A stretch of 64,000 nucleotides of DNA from Neobacillus massiliamazoniensis. GTDB taxonomy: Bacteria; Bacillota; Bacilli; Bacillales; Cytobacillaceae. A model generated the notes under the pieces. That model had not been told where the DNA came from and did no database searches. It saw only the letters and a list, made by a program, of their open reading frames with translations. How positions within the stretch are numbered: the stretch's first letter is position 1; every line of letters starts with the position of its first letter. The position numbers and the translations under genes are program-made. Location of the stretch: assembly GCF_001048695.1 (NCBI RefSeq), contig NZ_CVRB01000002.1, positions 744,001-808,000 on the forward strand, written 5' to 3'. Shown in pieces: positions 1 through 12,562 of this stretch.

Positions 1-216
1 GGTTGCAGTGCTAGCACCCGTTTCGACTTCGATTTTGTGATACGTGTTTCCATCGCGAAGCATTCTTGCCACATCCAGTCGCTGTGCCAAAGACTGAATT
101 TCATTAATGGTGCATAAATCATCAAAAAAACGATAACATTCTTCTATATCCTTTAATGAAAGAACCGCTTGAAATAATTGATCCAGTTCTTTTCCGCGTA
201 ATTTATCTATTTGCAT
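1..216 (-). CDS. yerC: YerC family transcriptional regulator (TrpR-like), 3' part cut by window edge
   Basis: The minus strand reads 72 codons from an ATG at 216 to the window edge with no stop. It begins MQIDKLRGKELDQLF and contains INEIQSLAQRLDVARML followed by TYHKIEVETGAST. This is the start of the TrpR-like helix-turn-helix of the YerC/YecD family (known family feature: DNA-binding regulator, ligand unclear). An AAGGGG ribosome site lies just upstream of the ATG. It follows yerB with a 30-base gap and is probably co-transcribed with yerA-yerB, as in Bacillus subtilis. The C-terminal recognition helix lies outside the window. Confidence 0.9.
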   Translation of the reverse strand, partial: MQIDKLRGKELDQLFQAVLSLKDIEECYRFFDDLCTINEIQSLAQRLDVARMLRDGNTYHKIEVETGASTAT

Positions 217-246
217 TTGTATACCCCTTCAATCGATATATTTATT

Positions 247-1290
247 TCACATGAAAACACTTTTTTCTAGACCTGGATTAGTTGGAACCACATTTACCCA
301 TGTATGTCCTTGTACAAGTGGAACCTCTACGCCATTTTTCATTGGAACAATTCTCCCGTTTTGATTGGCCCAATCCACTGCGTTTACCTTTCCTTTTTGC
401 ACAAGGTATCCTCTTCCGCCAGATTTCAAATCTATCTCTCTTCTGCCATCATTATCAATGACTTGATGCTTTGCATCAATAATAAAAATATTATCCAGCA
501 GAACAGGCTCATTCGTATCAAAATCTATGGTCTGCTTCCCATCTGAATAAAAGCGTTTATACTTGCCAAGCGCTGCATCATATTCAAAGGTAGAATCGGA
601 AGTATGACTGGACGAATAATTAATCTTTACCGAGGTTGCTTCATCTCCTGTTATTTTTTTACTGTCATCTTCTGACATAAATAAATAGGCAGGTGGCTTA
701 TAATCCATTGAATAGTGCCTTATTTCCGCACCCTTTACAATGTTATCAAAAGAAATATACGAATTGTGAGGCGCTTTTCTAAAGCTCGCTCGTTTAAAAA
801 GGGTACCATCATATTGCATTCCATTTAGATTATCCACATAGCCCTGGTCGAGCAATTCCTTTGCCTCAGGACTGTACCCATGCGCAATATAAAGGGCACC
901 CAGCCCTTTAGCGAGTTCAATATAATAATCCCTTGCGCTTCGAACAGGGCCAATATTCGCCGGTTTTTCACTTTGAAATATGGCAAGATAACGAGTTATG
1001 TCGCCCTCCGCCAGAATTTCATAAACAATATCTGCCTTATTTAATCCAGATTGGGGCCGTGCTAGTGGATGATTATTTACCATCACTGCTACTGCTCTTC
1101 CGTCTGTTTTCGTTTGCGAGCCTTTTCCGGTTAAAGGGAATGAATAGGGATCAGCATTTTTCCTCTCCTCTTTTTTCTCCACCTTTGTTACCGGTTTTTC
1201 ATTTTTTTCCGGCTCCTTAGCTTTTTCTTTATTACTGCAACTAGAAAGCAACATCAGGACAGCCACCATAGCAACAGCCCATTTTTTCAT
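247..1290 (-). CDS. yerB: YerB-like DUF3048 lipoprotein
   Basis: The 347-residue protein starts with a lipoprotein signal peptide: charged MKK, a hydrophobic stretch, then lipobox LSSC with Cys18 as the predicted lipidated residue. A Lys/Glu-rich linker (about residues 20-46) precedes a DUF3048 body containing VMVNNHPLARPQSGL and IGPVRSARDYY, both typical of YerB proteins. The expected location is the outer face of the membrane, anchored by lipid. The biochemical role of the family is not established; its repeated pairing with yerA and yerC is the only functional hint. Length is normal for the family, and the gene looks intact. Confidence 0.9.
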   Translation of the reverse strand: MKKWAVAMVAVLMLLSSCSNKEKAKEPEKNEKPVTKVEKKEERKNADPYSFPLTGKGSQTKTDGRAVAVMVNNHPLARPQSGLNKADIVYEILAEGDITRYLAIFQSEKPANIGPVRSARDYYIELAKGLGALYIAHGYSPEAKELLDQGYVDNLNGMQYDGTLFKRASFRKAPHNSYISFDNIVKGAEIRHYSMDYKPPAYLFMSEDDSKKITGDEATSVKINYSSSHTSDSTFEYDAALGKYKRFYSDGKQTIDFDTNEPVLLDNIFIIDAKHQVIDNDGRREIDLKSGGRGYLVQKGKVNAVDWANQNGRIVPMKNGVEVPLVQGHTWVNVVPTNPGLEKSVFM

Positions 1291-1335
1291 CTAGAGAACA
1301 CCCCTACTTCTTTGCCGCTTTAGTCCATTTATATT

Positions 1336-3078
1336 TTAACGCATTATAGACGGAAAGAGTACTGTTTTATTCATGACATCAAACATTCCTCGCTGGGTAA
1401 TACGGATATAAGGCAAATGGGTGGAAGAAAAGAACAATAAGCTATAAATCGGATCTGAAAAAGAATAACCACGGATTCGTAATTCTTCTAGCAATCTCTT
1501 TTCTCCTGACATTAATTCTTGAACAGGAAGGTCGGACATTATTCCCCCTAAATGTAATGGCAGCTCACAAACGACTTCTCCATTCTCTGCCATCACAATC
1601 CCACCGCCTAATTCTTTCATTTTATTGAAAGCAAAAAGCATATCCTGTTTGTTTTTTCCAATTAAAATAATATCTCCTGTATTGGAAAATGAACTGGCAA
1701 GGGCATTTAATTTGGTAGCAAAACCTTTCACTAACGTATTAATTCTCCACTTTCCTTTTCGATCAATCAAGGTCAAGAAGCATTCATCATGATCGGAAGG
1801 AAGTTCATCTCCAGAAACATCAATCGAAATGGAATACGGTTTTGTGATAACCGAGTTTTCCATTTGAATCCCAAATGGCATCGAATATTGCATATCATCC
1901 AATGATAATTCCCAATCGATCTCCATCTTTTTCAATCCATATTCTGCCCAATTAACAGAAGGATAAGCATCCAGCGATTTCCCATCACGTTTGACCCAAA
2001 TTCCTTTTGCCAGAACGGAAACCGGTGTTGGATTTTCAACACTTGATAAAAAGTTAATATTGGCAACTCGACCTGTCGCAATATTACCGTAAAAATGATT
2101 TATATTGTAATAACGTGCAATATTGATCGTTGCCATATTGTAGGCATCAATTACAGGAATCCCTTTTTCAATGGCAATACGAATCAACCAATCTGTCATT
2201 CCTTGCTCGTAAAAATTCGCGGATGAACCATCCGTGTTCAACATCAATTGGTCATATGCCTGAATGCCTAATCGTTTGATATCATCCAAAAGACATGGCA
2301 GATCCGGGCGAATCGATGAATGCCGTAATGACACCATATAGCCCTGCATTAAGCGGGTATAAACCTCTTCTCCTGTCATCGCTTCATGGTCACAGTCAGC
2401 TCCGAGTAGCATCATCTTCGCCAATGTCTTTTCGGAAGCGCCTGGAAAATGGCCTTCGATTTGCTTTCGTAACCGTTTAGCTTCTTGGATCCAGTGAAGC
2501 ATCATATCATCGCCATCAAGCAATTTTGGCCAACCCGTCAATTCACCGCCTTGGAGGACAGCATCATGCTCAAGCCAAGATTTTATATGGCTGTGCGCAA
2601 AAATCTCCTCTTCATTCATAAGTTCCGTTTGCGAATCAAACCGGCACCACCAAAACATTGTGGAAGGAATGGACCGCAAATCCTTTAGTAGTGAAAATGC
2701 TTCTCTTTTTTTCATTTGTAAAACAAGCGCCATATTGTCGTTGATTAACGTCGTTGTCCCAAACTGTGATGCATATGCCGCGAGAGTTTGGGGATTATAT
2801 AATTGAAACGGATGGGCATGCGGTTCAATGTACCCTGGAACAAGAATTTCATTCGAACAGTCCACTATTTCACAGTTTTCAATATGTGAAGGCAGCTGTT
2901 CACCAACATACACAATCCGATCTTCATAAATCCAAATATTAGCCCGCATCCACTGGCGGAAGGTTTGATTTAAGTACAAAGCATTTTTCAATAAGATGGT
3001 TGGAGAAGTTTTTCCTTCCAAAACAGATACGTGCGTGCGTAAATGTTTATTTTTCCAGCGATAACGTTGTTCCAGCAT
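1336..3078 (-). CDS. yerA: Adenine deaminase-like amidohydrolase YerA
   Basis: The 580-residue protein belongs to the adenine deaminase branch of the metal-dependent amidohydrolases. The N-terminal metal motif is PGYIEPHAHPF (His87 and His89). Other motifs in order are KQIEGHFPG, DHEAMTGEE and MLNTDGSSANFY, which correspond to the AdeC metal and substrate loops but differ in detail. The C-terminal AdeC domain includes LGGGIVMAENGEV. The family reaction would be adenine to hypoxanthine plus ammonia. YerA-type paralogues diverge from true AdeC, so activity on adenine is an inference. The ATG at 3078 follows a clear AGGGAGGG ribosome site. It sits beside the purine operon, which fits a salvage role. 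Confidence 0.85.
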   Translation of the reverse strand: MLEQRYRWKNKHLRTHVSVLEGKTSPTILLKNALYLNQTFRQWMRANIWIYEDRIVYVGEQLPSHIENCEIVDCSNEILVPGYIEPHAHPFQLYNPQTLAAYASQFGTTTLINDNMALVLQMKKREAFSLLKDLRSIPSTMFWWCRFDSQTELMNEEEIFAHSHIKSWLEHDAVLQGGELTGWPKLLDGDDMMLHWIQEAKRLRKQIEGHFPGASEKTLAKMMLLGADCDHEAMTGEEVYTRLMQGYMVSLRHSSIRPDLPCLLDDIKRLGIQAYDQLMLNTDGSSANFYEQGMTDWLIRIAIEKGIPVIDAYNMATINIARYYNINHFYGNIATGRVANINFLSSVENPTPVSVLAKGIWVKRDGKSLDAYPSVNWAEYGLKKMEIDWELSLDDMQYSMPFGIQMENSVITKPYSISIDVSGDELPSDHDECFLTLIDRKGKWRINTLVKGFATKLNALASSFSNTGDIILIGKNKQDMLFAFNKMKELGGGIVMAENGEVVCELPLHLGGIMSDLPVQELMSGEKRLLEELRIRGYSFSDPIYSLLFFSSTHLPYIRITQRGMFDVMNKTVLFPSIMR

Positions 3079-3189
3079 TCGATTTCCCTCCCTTAAAAAA
3101 TTAGTTCTATATACTAGCTTAGCGCCATAATGCTTACGACCGCTTTCGCTTTAAAACTAAAAAGCTTGATTTAATAATAAAGAAAGCCC

Positions 3190-3218
3190 TTACAAAAATT
3201 CTATAAACTCTATAGTAT
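3190..3218 (+). promoter_or_regulatory. Candidate sigma-A promoter for the YgaP-like gene
   Basis: TTACAA (3190-3195) and TAGTAT (3213-3218) are separated by 17 bases in an AT-rich divergent intergenic region, about 70 bases before the plus-strand start codon. This is a pattern match only. Confidence 0.35.
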
Positions 3219-3287
3219 CATATATTATCGTTTAACGCATTAAAGAATTGATAAATATTGTAAAAAAACTGTAAAGGAGCAAACAAA

Positions 3288-3581
3288 ATGATTATCAAAC
3301 CAAATATCGGCATTTTAAACGCATTGATTCGAATTACGATTGGATTGACCATGCTTTCTTGGACCACAGCAATGCTTGTCAAGCGGCCATGGCGGAATTC
3401 ATATTTATTTGTTGCTTTTTGCGGTGCGATGAGAGTAGCAGAGGGGATTGTCCGCTATTGTCCAATGACAGCATTTTTCCAAAAATGCCCGGTCATGACT
3501 GATTGGAATAATGATTCCGATGCTGCTTCAGGGACTAGTGAGGATCAAATGAATGTCGATTTACCTTATAACCCGACCTAA
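3288..3581 (+). CDS. YgaP-type small membrane protein (DUF2892)
   Basis: The 97-residue protein opens with IKPNIGILNALIRITIG, the conserved N-terminus of DUF2892 proteins, and carries two hydrophobic segments (about residues 12-27 and 36-55). A CPMTAFFQKCPV stretch with two cysteines lies in the second half. In some bacteria this domain is fused to a rhodanese; here it stands alone. An AAAGGAG ribosome site is placed correctly before the ATG. It is the only plus-strand gene in the left third of the window and is convergent with purD, with which it shares a terminator. Function is unknown. Confidence 0.8.
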   Translation: MIIKPNIGILNALIRITIGLTMLSWTTAMLVKRPWRNSYLFVAFCGAMRVAEGIVRYCPMTAFFQKCPVMTDWNNDSDAASGTSEDQMNVDLPYNPT

Positions 3582-3590
3582 TGTGAAACA

Positions 3591-4905
<1,315 letters not shown>

Positions 4906-6444
4906 TTAATGTTTAAAATGCCGAATTCCTGTAAACACCATGGCAATACCGTATTCATCCGCCTTTTTGATTGAATCGGCGTCGCGAATTGATCCACCTG
5001 GCTGAATAATAGCGGTAATCCCAGCCTTCGCTGCTGCTTCAACAGTATCATCCATTGGGAAAAAGGCATCGGAAGCGAGCCCTGCACCTTGGGCTTTTTT
5101 ACCCGCTTGCTTCAAAGCAATTTCAGCTGCTCCGACTCTATTCATCTGACCTGCGCCGATTCCAAGCGTCATGTCCTGACTGGAAACGACAATGGCATTG
5201 GATTTTACATGTTTGACTACCTTCCAGCCCAGCTTTAATGACTCCCACTCTGCTTCGGTTGGCTTACGTTTAGTTGGAATCGTGATATCAGCATCTTCTA
5301 ATGAGAAACGGTCTTGTTCTTGAACAAGCAATCCGCCTTCAATCGTTGTTAACTTCATTTCTGGTTTATTTACTTCATCAAATGGAATTGTCAAAAGACG
5401 AAGATTCTTTTTCCCTGTTAAAATTGACAAAGCCTCTTCCGAGAAAGAAGGTGCAATCACAATTTCTAAGAAAATTTCGTGAAGCTTACGAGCTGTTTCG
5501 CCATCGACTTCTCGGTTCAAAGCAATAATCCCGCCAAAAATCGAAACTGGGTCTGCCGCAAATGCCTTCGAAAAGGCTTCGAATCCTGTTTTACCAGTTC
5601 CAATACCGCATGGATTCATATGCTTTACGGCTACTGCTGCAGGCTCAGAAAACTCTTTGACAATTTGCAGCGCAGCATCTGCATCATTGATATTGTTATA
5701 AGAAAGCTCTTTGCCATGAAGCTGTATGGCACTCGCAATCGAGAACGTTGATCCAAGCGGTTTTTTATAAAATGCCGCTTGTTGATGTGGGTTTTCCCCG
5801 TAGCGTAACGGCTGTTTTAATTCATATGTAACCGTTAATTTTTCTGGTGTTTCTTCACCCACCAAAGTGGTCATGTATTCAGCAATAAGAGCATCATATG
5901 CTGCAGTATGACGGAAGACCTTGGCAGCAAGCTTTCTCCTTGTTTCTGCACTTGTCTTCCCTTCACTCTTCAGTTCTGAAATGACTGTTTCATAATCTTC
6001 TGGATCGGTCACAACGGTAAGATATTGATGGTTTTTAGCGGAAGCGCGCAGCATCGACGGACCGCCAATATCTATATTTTCAATTGCATCCGCTACAGTT
6101 ACATCTGGCTTTTCAATCGTTTGCTGGAACGGGTAAAGATTGACGCAAACAAGCTGAATTGGCTGAATCCCGTGCTCTTCTAACTGCTTTTGATGGTTTT
6201 CATCATCATGTTTGGCGAGCAATCCACCATGGATATAGGGATTTAATGTTTTAACCCTGCCTTCTAAAATTTCCGGGAAGCCGGTGACATCACTGACACC
6301 GACAACGGGTATTCCTTGCTCTTGAAGGGTTTTTTTCGTTCCGCCCGTTGAGACAATTTCAAAGCCGAGATGTACTAGCTCCCTTGCAAATTCAGATATC
6401 CCTGTTTTATCGGAAACACTTATCAGTGCACGTTTCTTCGTCAT
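4906..6444 (-). CDS. purH: Bifunctional AICAR transformylase / IMP cyclohydrolase PurH
   Basis: The protein has 512 residues and carries out the last two steps to IMP. The N-terminal MGS-like cyclohydrolase domain begins [12 protein letters not shown] and contains [14 protein letters not shown]. The C-terminal transformylase domain holds [11 protein letters not shown], with the catalytic Lys-His pair, and ends FTGIRHFKH. Its first codons overlap the end of purN by 38 bases in another frame, which suggests translational coupling. Length matches the family, with no sign of damage. Confidence 0.97.
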   Translation of the reverse strand: MTKKRALISVSDKTGISEFARELVHLGFEIVSTGGTKKTLQEQGIPVVGVSDVTGFPEILEGRVKTLNPYIHGGLLAKHDDENHQKQLEEHGIQPIQLVCVNLYPFQQTIEKPDVTVADAIENIDIGGPSMLRASAKNHQYLTVVTDPEDYETVISELKSEGKTSAETRRKLAAKVFRHTAAYDALIAEYMTTLVGEETPEKLTVTYELKQPLRYGENPHQQAAFYKKPLGSTFSIASAIQLHGKELSYNNINDADAALQIVKEFSEPAAVAVKHMNPCGIGTGKTGFEAFSKAFAADPVSIFGGIIALNREVDGETARKLHEIFLEIVIAPSFSEEALSILTGKKNLRLLTIPFDEVNKPEMKLTTIEGGLLVQEQDRFSLEDADITIPTKRKPTEAEWESLKLGWKVVKHVKSNAIVVSSQDMTLGIGAGQMNRVGAAEIALKQAGKKAQGAGLASDAFFPMDDTVEAAAKAGITAIIQPGGSIRDADSIKKADEYGIAMVFTGIRHFKH

Positions 6445-7021
6445 TTGTACCGTCTCCTTTTGTCAAAAGCATTTGCAAAATCGCTGGGTATAGCTTGTGT
6501 TCCATCGTTTGAATCTTTCTTTGAAGGCTCTCTCTCGTTTCGTTTTCTTCTAAACGAACTCGCTCCTGGACAATGATTGGGCCGGTATCCATTCCTTCAT
6601 CGACATAATGGATGGTCACACCGCTCCATTTCGCTTCCGCGGCGATGGCCTGACCAATCGCATCCTTTCCCGGAAAGTCCGGTAGTAAGGAAGGATGGAT
6701 GTTAATAATCCGTCCCTCATATTCTTTTAAGAGCGTTGGACCGATGAGCCGCATATAGCCGGCGAGCACAATTAATTCCACCCCGCACTCCTTTAACTGC
6801 AAAGAAATTTCCTTTTCATAGTCTTCCTTACTGCGGTAATCCTTTGCTGTGAAAACAAAGGTACGAATAGAGGATAATTTTGCCCGCTCGATGACAAAGG
6901 CACCAGGCTGGTCACAAACAAGTAGCTGAATACTTGCATCTAGGCCTACTGATTGAATCGAATCGAGAATAGCTTGAAAATTACTCCCGCTTCCCGAAGC
7001 AAACACAGCTATCTTTTTCAT
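6407..7021 (-). CDS. purN: GAR transformylase PurN (formyltetrahydrofolate-dependent)
   Basis: PurN (204 residues) transfers a formyl group from 10-formyl-THF to GAR. The phosphate-binding [13 protein letters not shown] is at the N-terminus, the catalytic Asn and His are in [12 protein letters not shown], and the catalytic Asp is in [11 protein letters not shown]. It overlaps purM by 4 bases (ATGA) and purH by 38. The C-terminal tail after the core fold lies in the purH overlap and looks unconstrained. Confidence 0.96.
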   Translation of the reverse strand: MKKIAVFASGSGSNFQAILDSIQSVGLDASIQLLVCDQPGAFVIERAKLSSIRTFVFTAKDYRSKEDYEKEISLQLKECGVELIVLAGYMRLIGPTLLKEYEGRIINIHPSLLPDFPGKDAIGQAIAAEAKWSGVTIHYVDEGMDTGPIIVQERVRLEENETRESLQRKIQTMEHKLYPAILQMLLTKGDGTNDEETCTDKCFR

Positions 7022-8046
7022 TGTTGACCACCTTTAATAACGATACCTTCCTGTTCCGTAACAACGCCGATTTCATAGGCAGTTTCCCCGCACTGTTTGA
7101 AGTGAGCCAAGATGTCTTCTACCTTTTCTTTTTCAACAGCGATGACCATGCCGATGCCCATGTTAAAAATCGTATACAACTCTTTATAATCAATTTGGCC
7201 TACCTTTGAAATCAACGAGAACACAGGTGGAGTGACCCAACTCGTTTCATCAAGCTCCGCGCCGAGACCGTCTGGCAGCATGCGGGGGATGTTCTCAATA
7301 AATCCGCCTCCCGTAATATGGGCCATCCCTTTAAGCTGGAATTTTTTCAAAGCAGACAAAATCGACTTCACATAAATTTTCGTAGGTTTGAGGAGTTCCT
7401 CCCCTAACGTACAGCCAAGTTCATCGACAACCTCTGATAAATACCAATTTTTAAACACTTTTCTGACAAGCGAATATCCGTTACTGTGGATGCCGCTCGA
7501 AGCGAGACCAATCAGCACATCGCCGGGTTTGATTGACTCCCCTGTTACTAACTGCGATTTTTCACAGGCGCCAACTGAAAAACCAGCCAAATCATATTCT
7601 TCCACATCGTACATGCCAGGCATTTCTGCCGTTTCTCCGCCGATTAAGGCACAACCTGCTTGCTCACAGCCGTCCGCAATCCCTTTAACGATTGCCTCAA
7701 TTTTTTCAGGAACAGCTTTCCCACAGGCAATATAATCAAGAAAATAAAGTGGTTCAGCCCCTTGAACGACGATATCATTAACACACATCGCGACCGCATC
7801 GATGCCAATCGTATCGTGGCGGTCCATTTGGAACGCCATCATCAGTTTCGTACCTACCCCATCGGTGCCTGACACCAATACTGGCTCTTTTAAATTCAAA
7901 GCTGATAGATCAAACATCCCGCCGAAGCCACCTAAACCTCCGAGAACACCGATGCGGGCTGTTTTTTGAACATGCTTTTTCATTCTATCAACTGCTTCAT
8001 AGCCTGCTTCGATATCAACGCCGGCATTTTTGTATGCATTCGCCAT
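7018..8046 (-). CDS. purM: AIR synthetase PurM
   Basis: The 342-residue enzyme performs ATP-dependent ring closure of FGAM to AIR. The glycine-rich [12 protein letters not shown] and [10 protein letters not shown] motifs and [14 protein letters not shown] are characteristic of the PurM/PurL fold. The gene starts 11 bases after purF ends and overlaps purN by 4 bases. Length is normal. Confidence 0.97.
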   Translation of the reverse strand: MANAYKNAGVDIEAGYEAVDRMKKHVQKTARIGVLGGLGGFGGMFDLSALNLKEPVLVSGTDGVGTKLMMAFQMDRHDTIGIDAVAMCVNDIVVQGAEPLYFLDYIACGKAVPEKIEAIVKGIADGCEQAGCALIGGETAEMPGMYDVEEYDLAGFSVGACEKSQLVTGESIKPGDVLIGLASSGIHSNGYSLVRKVFKNWYLSEVVDELGCTLGEELLKPTKIYVKSILSALKKFQLKGMAHITGGGFIENIPRMLPDGLGAELDETSWVTPPVFSLISKVGQIDYKELYTIFNMGIGMVIAVEKEKVEDILAHFKQCGETAYEIGVVTEQEGIVIKGGQQ

Positions 8047-8057
8047 GTCTCTTCCCC

Positions 8058-9452
8058 CTACTTTTGGTAATAATACTGGAGTGTTTCAGGATAGATTTCC
8101 GTCGGGTAATTGCCGGTAAAACATCCGAGGCAAAACTCATTTTTACCAATTGCTTCAACCATGCCCTCAAGACTTAAAAATGTAAGTGAATCCGCCCCAA
8201 TCAGCTGCCGAATTTCTTCCACTGATTTATCCGAAGCAATCAATTCTTCTGTCGTTGATGTATCAATCCCATAGAAGCATGGATTTTTGATTGGTGGTGA
8301 GCTGATGACGACATGGACTTCGGTCGCTCCAGCCTCTTTTAACATCGTCACAATTCGTCTGCTTGTCGTCCCACGTACAATCGAATCGTCCACCATAATC
8401 ACGCGCTTTCCTTCGACCACCCCACGAACCGGCGACAGCTTCATTTTCACCCCTTGCTCACGTAACGATTGCGAAGGCTGAATAAAGGTGCGTCCGACAT
8501 AGCGGTTTTTGATTAAGCCCATTTCATAAGGAATGCCCGAAGCTTCCGCAAACCCGATTGCCGCAGAAATGCTTGAATCAGGAACTCCTGTGACAACATC
8601 AGCCTCAATTGGGGCTTCGATGGCCAATCTCTTACCAAGATTTTTTCTAGCGGTATGAACATTAACTCCCTGAATATTACTGTCAGGTCTTGAAAAATAA
8701 ATATATTCCATCATGCAAATGGCTTTTGTTGTGCTTACGGCGAATTGCTCTGAAAATATCCCCTTGTCGTTAATGATGAGTAGCTCTCCCGGCATAATGT
8801 CGCGAATATATTCTGCTCCGACTACATCAAAGGCACAGGTTTCCGATGCAACCACATAGGCGTCTCCAAGACTGCCCAGTGAAAGAGGTCTTAGGCCATG
8901 CGGGTCTAGCGCTACCATTAATTCTGTTTCTGTTAAAATTAAATAGGCATAGGCACCTTTTAGCATGGAAAGAGCATTTTTAGCGCGGTCTTTTGAATCA
9001 GTAAAACCGCTTCTTTTCATTAAATGAGCTAATACCTCAGTATCTGAGCTCGTTTGAAAAATACTTCCTTGGGCTTCAAGCTGATGCTTTAATGAAGTGG
9101 CATTAACCAAATTTCCATTATGGGCAAGAGCAAGACTCCCTGTCTGTGAGTGGAACAAGAGTGGCTGGACATTTTCATAGCCTCCGCCACCTGCTGTTGC
9201 ATAACGTACATGCCCAATCGCAGCATTACCGCTTAACTCCTTCATCACTTCCGCTGTAAAAATCTCAGCAACAAGCCCTTCACCTTTCACACCTTTTAGC
9301 GTTTTACCGTCCGACACGACCATTCCGGTACCCTCTTGGCCGCGATGCTGAAGGCTATGAATTCCGTAATAGGTGAGCTGAGATGCATCCGGATGTCCCC
9401 AAACTCCAAAAATTCCGCACTCTTCATTTAATCCCTTAATTTCAGCAAGCAT
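8058..9452 (-). CDS. purF: Amidophosphoribosyltransferase PurF
   Basis: The first committed enzyme of purine synthesis converts PRPP and glutamine to phosphoribosylamine. The 464-residue precursor has an 11-residue propeptide ([11 protein letters not shown]). Removing it would expose Cys12 as the catalytic nucleophile of the class II glutaminase domain ([11 protein letters not shown]). The Bacillus-type iron-sulfur cysteines are present in [21 protein letters not shown] and FCLGCFTG. The PRPP loop is [13 protein letters not shown]. The start overlaps the end of purL by 25 bases. Confidence 0.97.
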   Translation of the reverse strand: MLAEIKGLNEECGIFGVWGHPDASQLTYYGIHSLQHRGQEGTGMVVSDGKTLKGVKGEGLVAEIFTAEVMKELSGNAAIGHVRYATAGGGGYENVQPLLFHSQTGSLALAHNGNLVNATSLKHQLEAQGSIFQTSSDTEVLAHLMKRSGFTDSKDRAKNALSMLKGAYAYLILTETELMVALDPHGLRPLSLGSLGDAYVVASETCAFDVVGAEYIRDIMPGELLIINDKGIFSEQFAVSTTKAICMMEYIYFSRPDSNIQGVNVHTARKNLGKRLAIEAPIEADVVTGVPDSSISAAIGFAEASGIPYEMGLIKNRYVGRTFIQPSQSLREQGVKMKLSPVRGVVEGKRVIMVDDSIVRGTTSRRIVTMLKEAGATEVHVVISSPPIKNPCFYGIDTSTTEELIASDKSVEEIRQLIGADSLTFLSLEGMVEAIGKNEFCLGCFTGNYPTEIYPETLQYYYQK

Positions 9453-11644
9453 GGGATCGCCCCTTTCCAGGCAGCTTTTAGTTCTTCCACCGAAGACTCA
9501 AGGATGGTTTCATTTCCAATGAAAACACGCAATGCTGCTGATTCATTCACTTCTCCAATCAACTCAGCACTTACTAACTTTTCAAACTCTTGTTGATTTT
9601 CTTTTTTAACCGTTAAAAGAAAACGTGATTGTGATTCACTAAATAATGCCGAAATCGGATTTCCAGTCAGCTTCACTTCAGCGCCCAGTTGGTTGTTCGC
9701 GAAAAGGCATTCAGCTAAAGCTACCGCTAATCCACCTTCTGATAGATCGTGGGCCGATTGCACGAGGCCTGCACGGATTGCTGCAAGAATTTGCTGCTGT
9801 CTTTCTTTCTCTATTTCGAGGTTTACTTCTGGAGCTTTGCCAAAAATCTGGCCGTTAACAAGCTTCTGCAGCTCGCTGCCGCCAAATTCAGCCTTCGTTT
9901 CACCGATAAGATAAATCAAATCACTGCTTTGTTGAAAATTCTGCGTCGTAATATGGTCAATATCAGCAACAAGCCCAACCATCCCCACAACTGGAGTTGG
10001 GTAAACTGCTGTTCCACTTGTTTCGTTATACAAGGAAACGTTTCCACCAATGACTGGTGTCTGTAACGTCCGACATGCTTCACTCATACCTTCGCAAGAT
10101 TTTTCCAGCTGCCAGAATACTTCCGGTTTTTCCGGACTTCCGAAATTCAAGCAATCGGTAATCGCCAATGGCTCTGCGCCTGAGCAAACGAGGTTGCGGG
10201 CGGCTTCGGCTACAGCAATTTTTCCACCTGTTTCCGGATCGAGATACACATAGCGAGAATTACAATCTGTTGTCATGGCAAGCGCTTTTCGGGTTCCGCG
10301 AATCCTGAGCACAGCTGCATCTGACCCTGGAGCAACAACAGTATTCGTACGAACCGCATAATCATATTGCTCATAAACCCATTCTTTACTAGCCACCGTT
10401 GGCTGACGTAAGATGTTTAATAAAGTTTCTTTCAAATCATCTACTTGAGGGATTTCAGCTTGAGTTTCTTGAAGATATTCAGGCTTGCGTGAAGGTTTTT
10501 GATAAACCGGCGCATCCTCTGCAAGGGCATCAGCCGGCACCTCTGCAACGATTTCTCCTTTATGCAATAAACGAAGCTTCTTATCATCAGTAACTGTACC
10601 GATGGCAACAGCTTCTAAATCATATTTTTTTAAAAGATCAATGATTTCTTGTTCTCTTCCTTTTTTAATAACAACGAGCATTCGTTCTTGTGATTCCGAC
10701 AGCATCATTTCATAAGCAGTCATCCCTGTTTCCCGCTGTGGAACGAGGTCTAAGTTCATTTCAATGCCCATTCCTGCTTTGCTCGCCATCTCGGCAGAGG
10801 AACTGGTAAGACCTGCTGCTCCCATATCCTGAATACCAACAAGGGCATCAGATTGAATCAGCTCTAGGCATGCTTCTAATAAAAGCTTCTCCATAAAAGG
10901 ATCGCCTACCTGAACGGCTGGACGCTTTTCATCGGATTGCTCTGTTAGTTCTTCAGATGCAAAAGTGGCACCGTGGATGCCATCGCGTCCCGTTTTCGCA
11001 CCAACATACATGACCGTATTGCCAGCACCATGCGCCTGCCCCTTTTTAATGTCCTTATGGTCAATCAAACCAACGCACATCGCATTAACGAGCGGATTTC
11101 CTTCATAGCATGGATCAAATTGTATTTCACCGCCAACAGTTGGAATACCGATGCAATTTCCATAACCAGCAATCCCAGCTACGACTTCTTTAAATAAATA
11201 GCGGACTCTGGCGTCATCCAGCTCCCCGAAACGAAGTGAGTTTAAGATAGCGATTGGTCTTGCCCCCATCGAAAAAACATCACGGATTATGCCGCCGACA
11301 CCTGTTGCTGCTCCTTGATAAGGTTCAATCGCTGACGGATGATTATGGCTTTCGATTTTAAAAACAACTGCCTGACCATCACCGATATCAACAATTCCCG
11401 CTCCCTCGCCAGGACCCTGGAGAACTCTTTCCCCTTTGACTGGGAATTTTCTAAGAACTGGCTTCGAGTTCTTGTAGCTGCAATGCTCCGACCACATAAC
11501 AGAAAACAAGCCTGTTTCCGTATAGTTAGGTGTGCGTCCCAAGATGCCTTCAACCATCATAAATTCTTCATCGGACAAGCCCATTTGCTGATACAATTTT
11601 TCCGCCTTAATTTGGTTTGGATTTGGTTCAAGCGATAACAGCAT
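9428..11644 (-). CDS. purL: FGAM synthase large subunit PurL (small form)
   Basis: The 738-residue PurL is the short Gram-positive form that needs PurQ (ammonia supply) and PurS to convert FGAR to FGAM. Motifs include [17 protein letters not shown] near the N-terminus, [20 protein letters not shown] and [16 protein letters not shown]. The gene overlaps purQ by 17 bases and purF by 25. The chain of purS-purQ-purL overlaps suggests coordinated translation of the three subunits. Confidence 0.97.
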   Translation of the reverse strand: MLLSLEPNPNQIKAEKLYQQMGLSDEEFMMVEGILGRTPNYTETGLFSVMWSEHCSYKNSKPVLRKFPVKGERVLQGPGEGAGIVDIGDGQAVVFKIESHNHPSAIEPYQGAATGVGGIIRDVFSMGARPIAILNSLRFGELDDARVRYLFKEVVAGIAGYGNCIGIPTVGGEIQFDPCYEGNPLVNAMCVGLIDHKDIKKGQAHGAGNTVMYVGAKTGRDGIHGATFASEELTEQSDEKRPAVQVGDPFMEKLLLEACLELIQSDALVGIQDMGAAGLTSSSAEMASKAGMGIEMNLDLVPQRETGMTAYEMMLSESQERMLVVIKKGREQEIIDLLKKYDLEAVAIGTVTDDKKLRLLHKGEIVAEVPADALAEDAPVYQKPSRKPEYLQETQAEIPQVDDLKETLLNILRQPTVASKEWVYEQYDYAVRTNTVVAPGSDAAVLRIRGTRKALAMTTDCNSRYVYLDPETGGKIAVAEAARNLVCSGAEPLAITDCLNFGSPEKPEVFWQLEKSCEGMSEACRTLQTPVIGGNVSLYNETSGTAVYPTPVVGMVGLVADIDHITTQNFQQSSDLIYLIGETKAEFGGSELQKLVNGQIFGKAPEVNLEIEKERQQQILAAIRAGLVQSAHDLSEGGLAVALAECLFANNQLGAEVKLTGNPISALFSESQSRFLLTVKKENQQEFEKLVSAELIGEVNESAALRVFIGNETILESSVEELKAAWKGAIPCLLKLRD

Positions 11645-12311
11645 GTGTATTCCTCCAAGTCTTCACGATGGTTTGAAACAATTTCAGTCCGTCTGCACTG
11701 CCTAAAAGCGCATCGACTGCTCTTTCAGGATGCGGCATCATACCGAGGACGTTCCCTCTCTCATTGGTGATACCGGCAATATCAGCAAGGCTTCCGTTAG
11801 GATTTTGCTGATACGTAAAGGCGATTTGATTGTTTTTCTTTAATGTTGCGAGGGTTTCTTCATCGCAATAGTAATTTCCTTCCCCATGGGCAATCGGAAT
11901 CGTAATGACTTCTTCTTTCTCATACTCAGCGGTAAACATCGTTTGATTGTTCTCAACCTTCAACTCTACCGGCTTACAAATAAATGATAGACTTTCATTC
12001 CGTCTCATCGCCCCTGGAAGTAGCCCAGCCTCAAGGAGAATTTGGAACCCATTGCAAACACCAAGAACTGGCTTTCCAGCATCCGCTGCTTTTACCACTT
12101 CTTTCATGACATTACTGAACCGGGCTATTGCACCTGAGCGTAAATAGTCACCATACGAAAATCCACCAGGTAGTAAAATTCCGTCAAATCCTTCTAAGCT
12201 CTCAGTATCATGCCAAACATATTCTACTTCTGCGCCAAGTTCATCTTGAATGGCATGAAACATATCTACATCACAGTTCGATCCTGGAAAGACAATGACT
12301 GCAAATTTCAC
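11628..12311 (-). CDS. purQ: FGAM synthase glutaminase subunit PurQ
   Basis: A class I glutamine amidotransferase of 227 residues that supplies ammonia to PurL. The nucleophile elbow is GVCNGFQIL, the catalytic His/Glu are in MPHPERAVD, and IAHGEGNYY is the PurQ-type loop. It starts within the end of purS (ATGA overlap) and overlaps purL. Confidence 0.97.
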   Translation of the reverse strand: MKFAVIVFPGSNCDVDMFHAIQDELGAEVEYVWHDTESLEGFDGILLPGGFSYGDYLRSGAIARFSNVMKEVVKAADAGKPVLGVCNGFQILLEAGLLPGAMRRNESLSFICKPVELKVENNQTMFTAEYEKEEVITIPIAHGEGNYYCDEETLATLKKNNQIAFTYQQNPNGSLADIAGITNERGNVLGMMPHPERAVDALLGSADGLKLFQTIVKTWRNTHAVIA

Positions 12312-12562
12312 TGTGGAACAACCTCCTCTACCTCATATCGGTAGTCTTCAATTACTGGATTCGTTAGCAGCTTTGCAGCCATTTCCTCCACTATTTCATT
12401 TATATTCCGGTCCGATTTTTCAATGGTCAGTTCCATATATTTTCCGATCCTAACATCCGTCACTTCTGTATAGTTTAGAGCATGTAAGGAATGGGTAACG
12501 GCTTTCCCTTGAGGGTCTAGCACGCTTTCTCTTAAAGTGACATACACCTTTACTTTATACAT
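12308..12562 (-). CDS. purS: FGAM synthase subunit PurS
   Basis: PurS (84 residues) is the small bridging subunit of the PurLQS complex. The start is decided by the ribosome site: GGAGG followed by eight bases and the ATG at 12562, giving [17 protein letters not shown]. An upstream in-frame ATG at 12577 would lie inside that ribosome site. Family features present are [12 protein letters not shown] and the C-terminal acidic tail. It overlaps the end of purC by 8 bases. Confidence 0.96.
   Translation of the reverse strand: MYKVKVYVTLRESVLDPQGKAVTHSLHALNYTEVTDVRIGKYMELTIEKSDRNINEIVEEMAAKLLTNPVIEDYRYEVEEVVPQ

Noticed and set aside
235..262. TTATTTCACATGAAAACAC near the yerB stop looks like a parS site
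   Set aside because: It matches the 16-base parS only in the centre (three mismatches at the outer positions), and it lies in the end of a gene 39 kb from the other sites.
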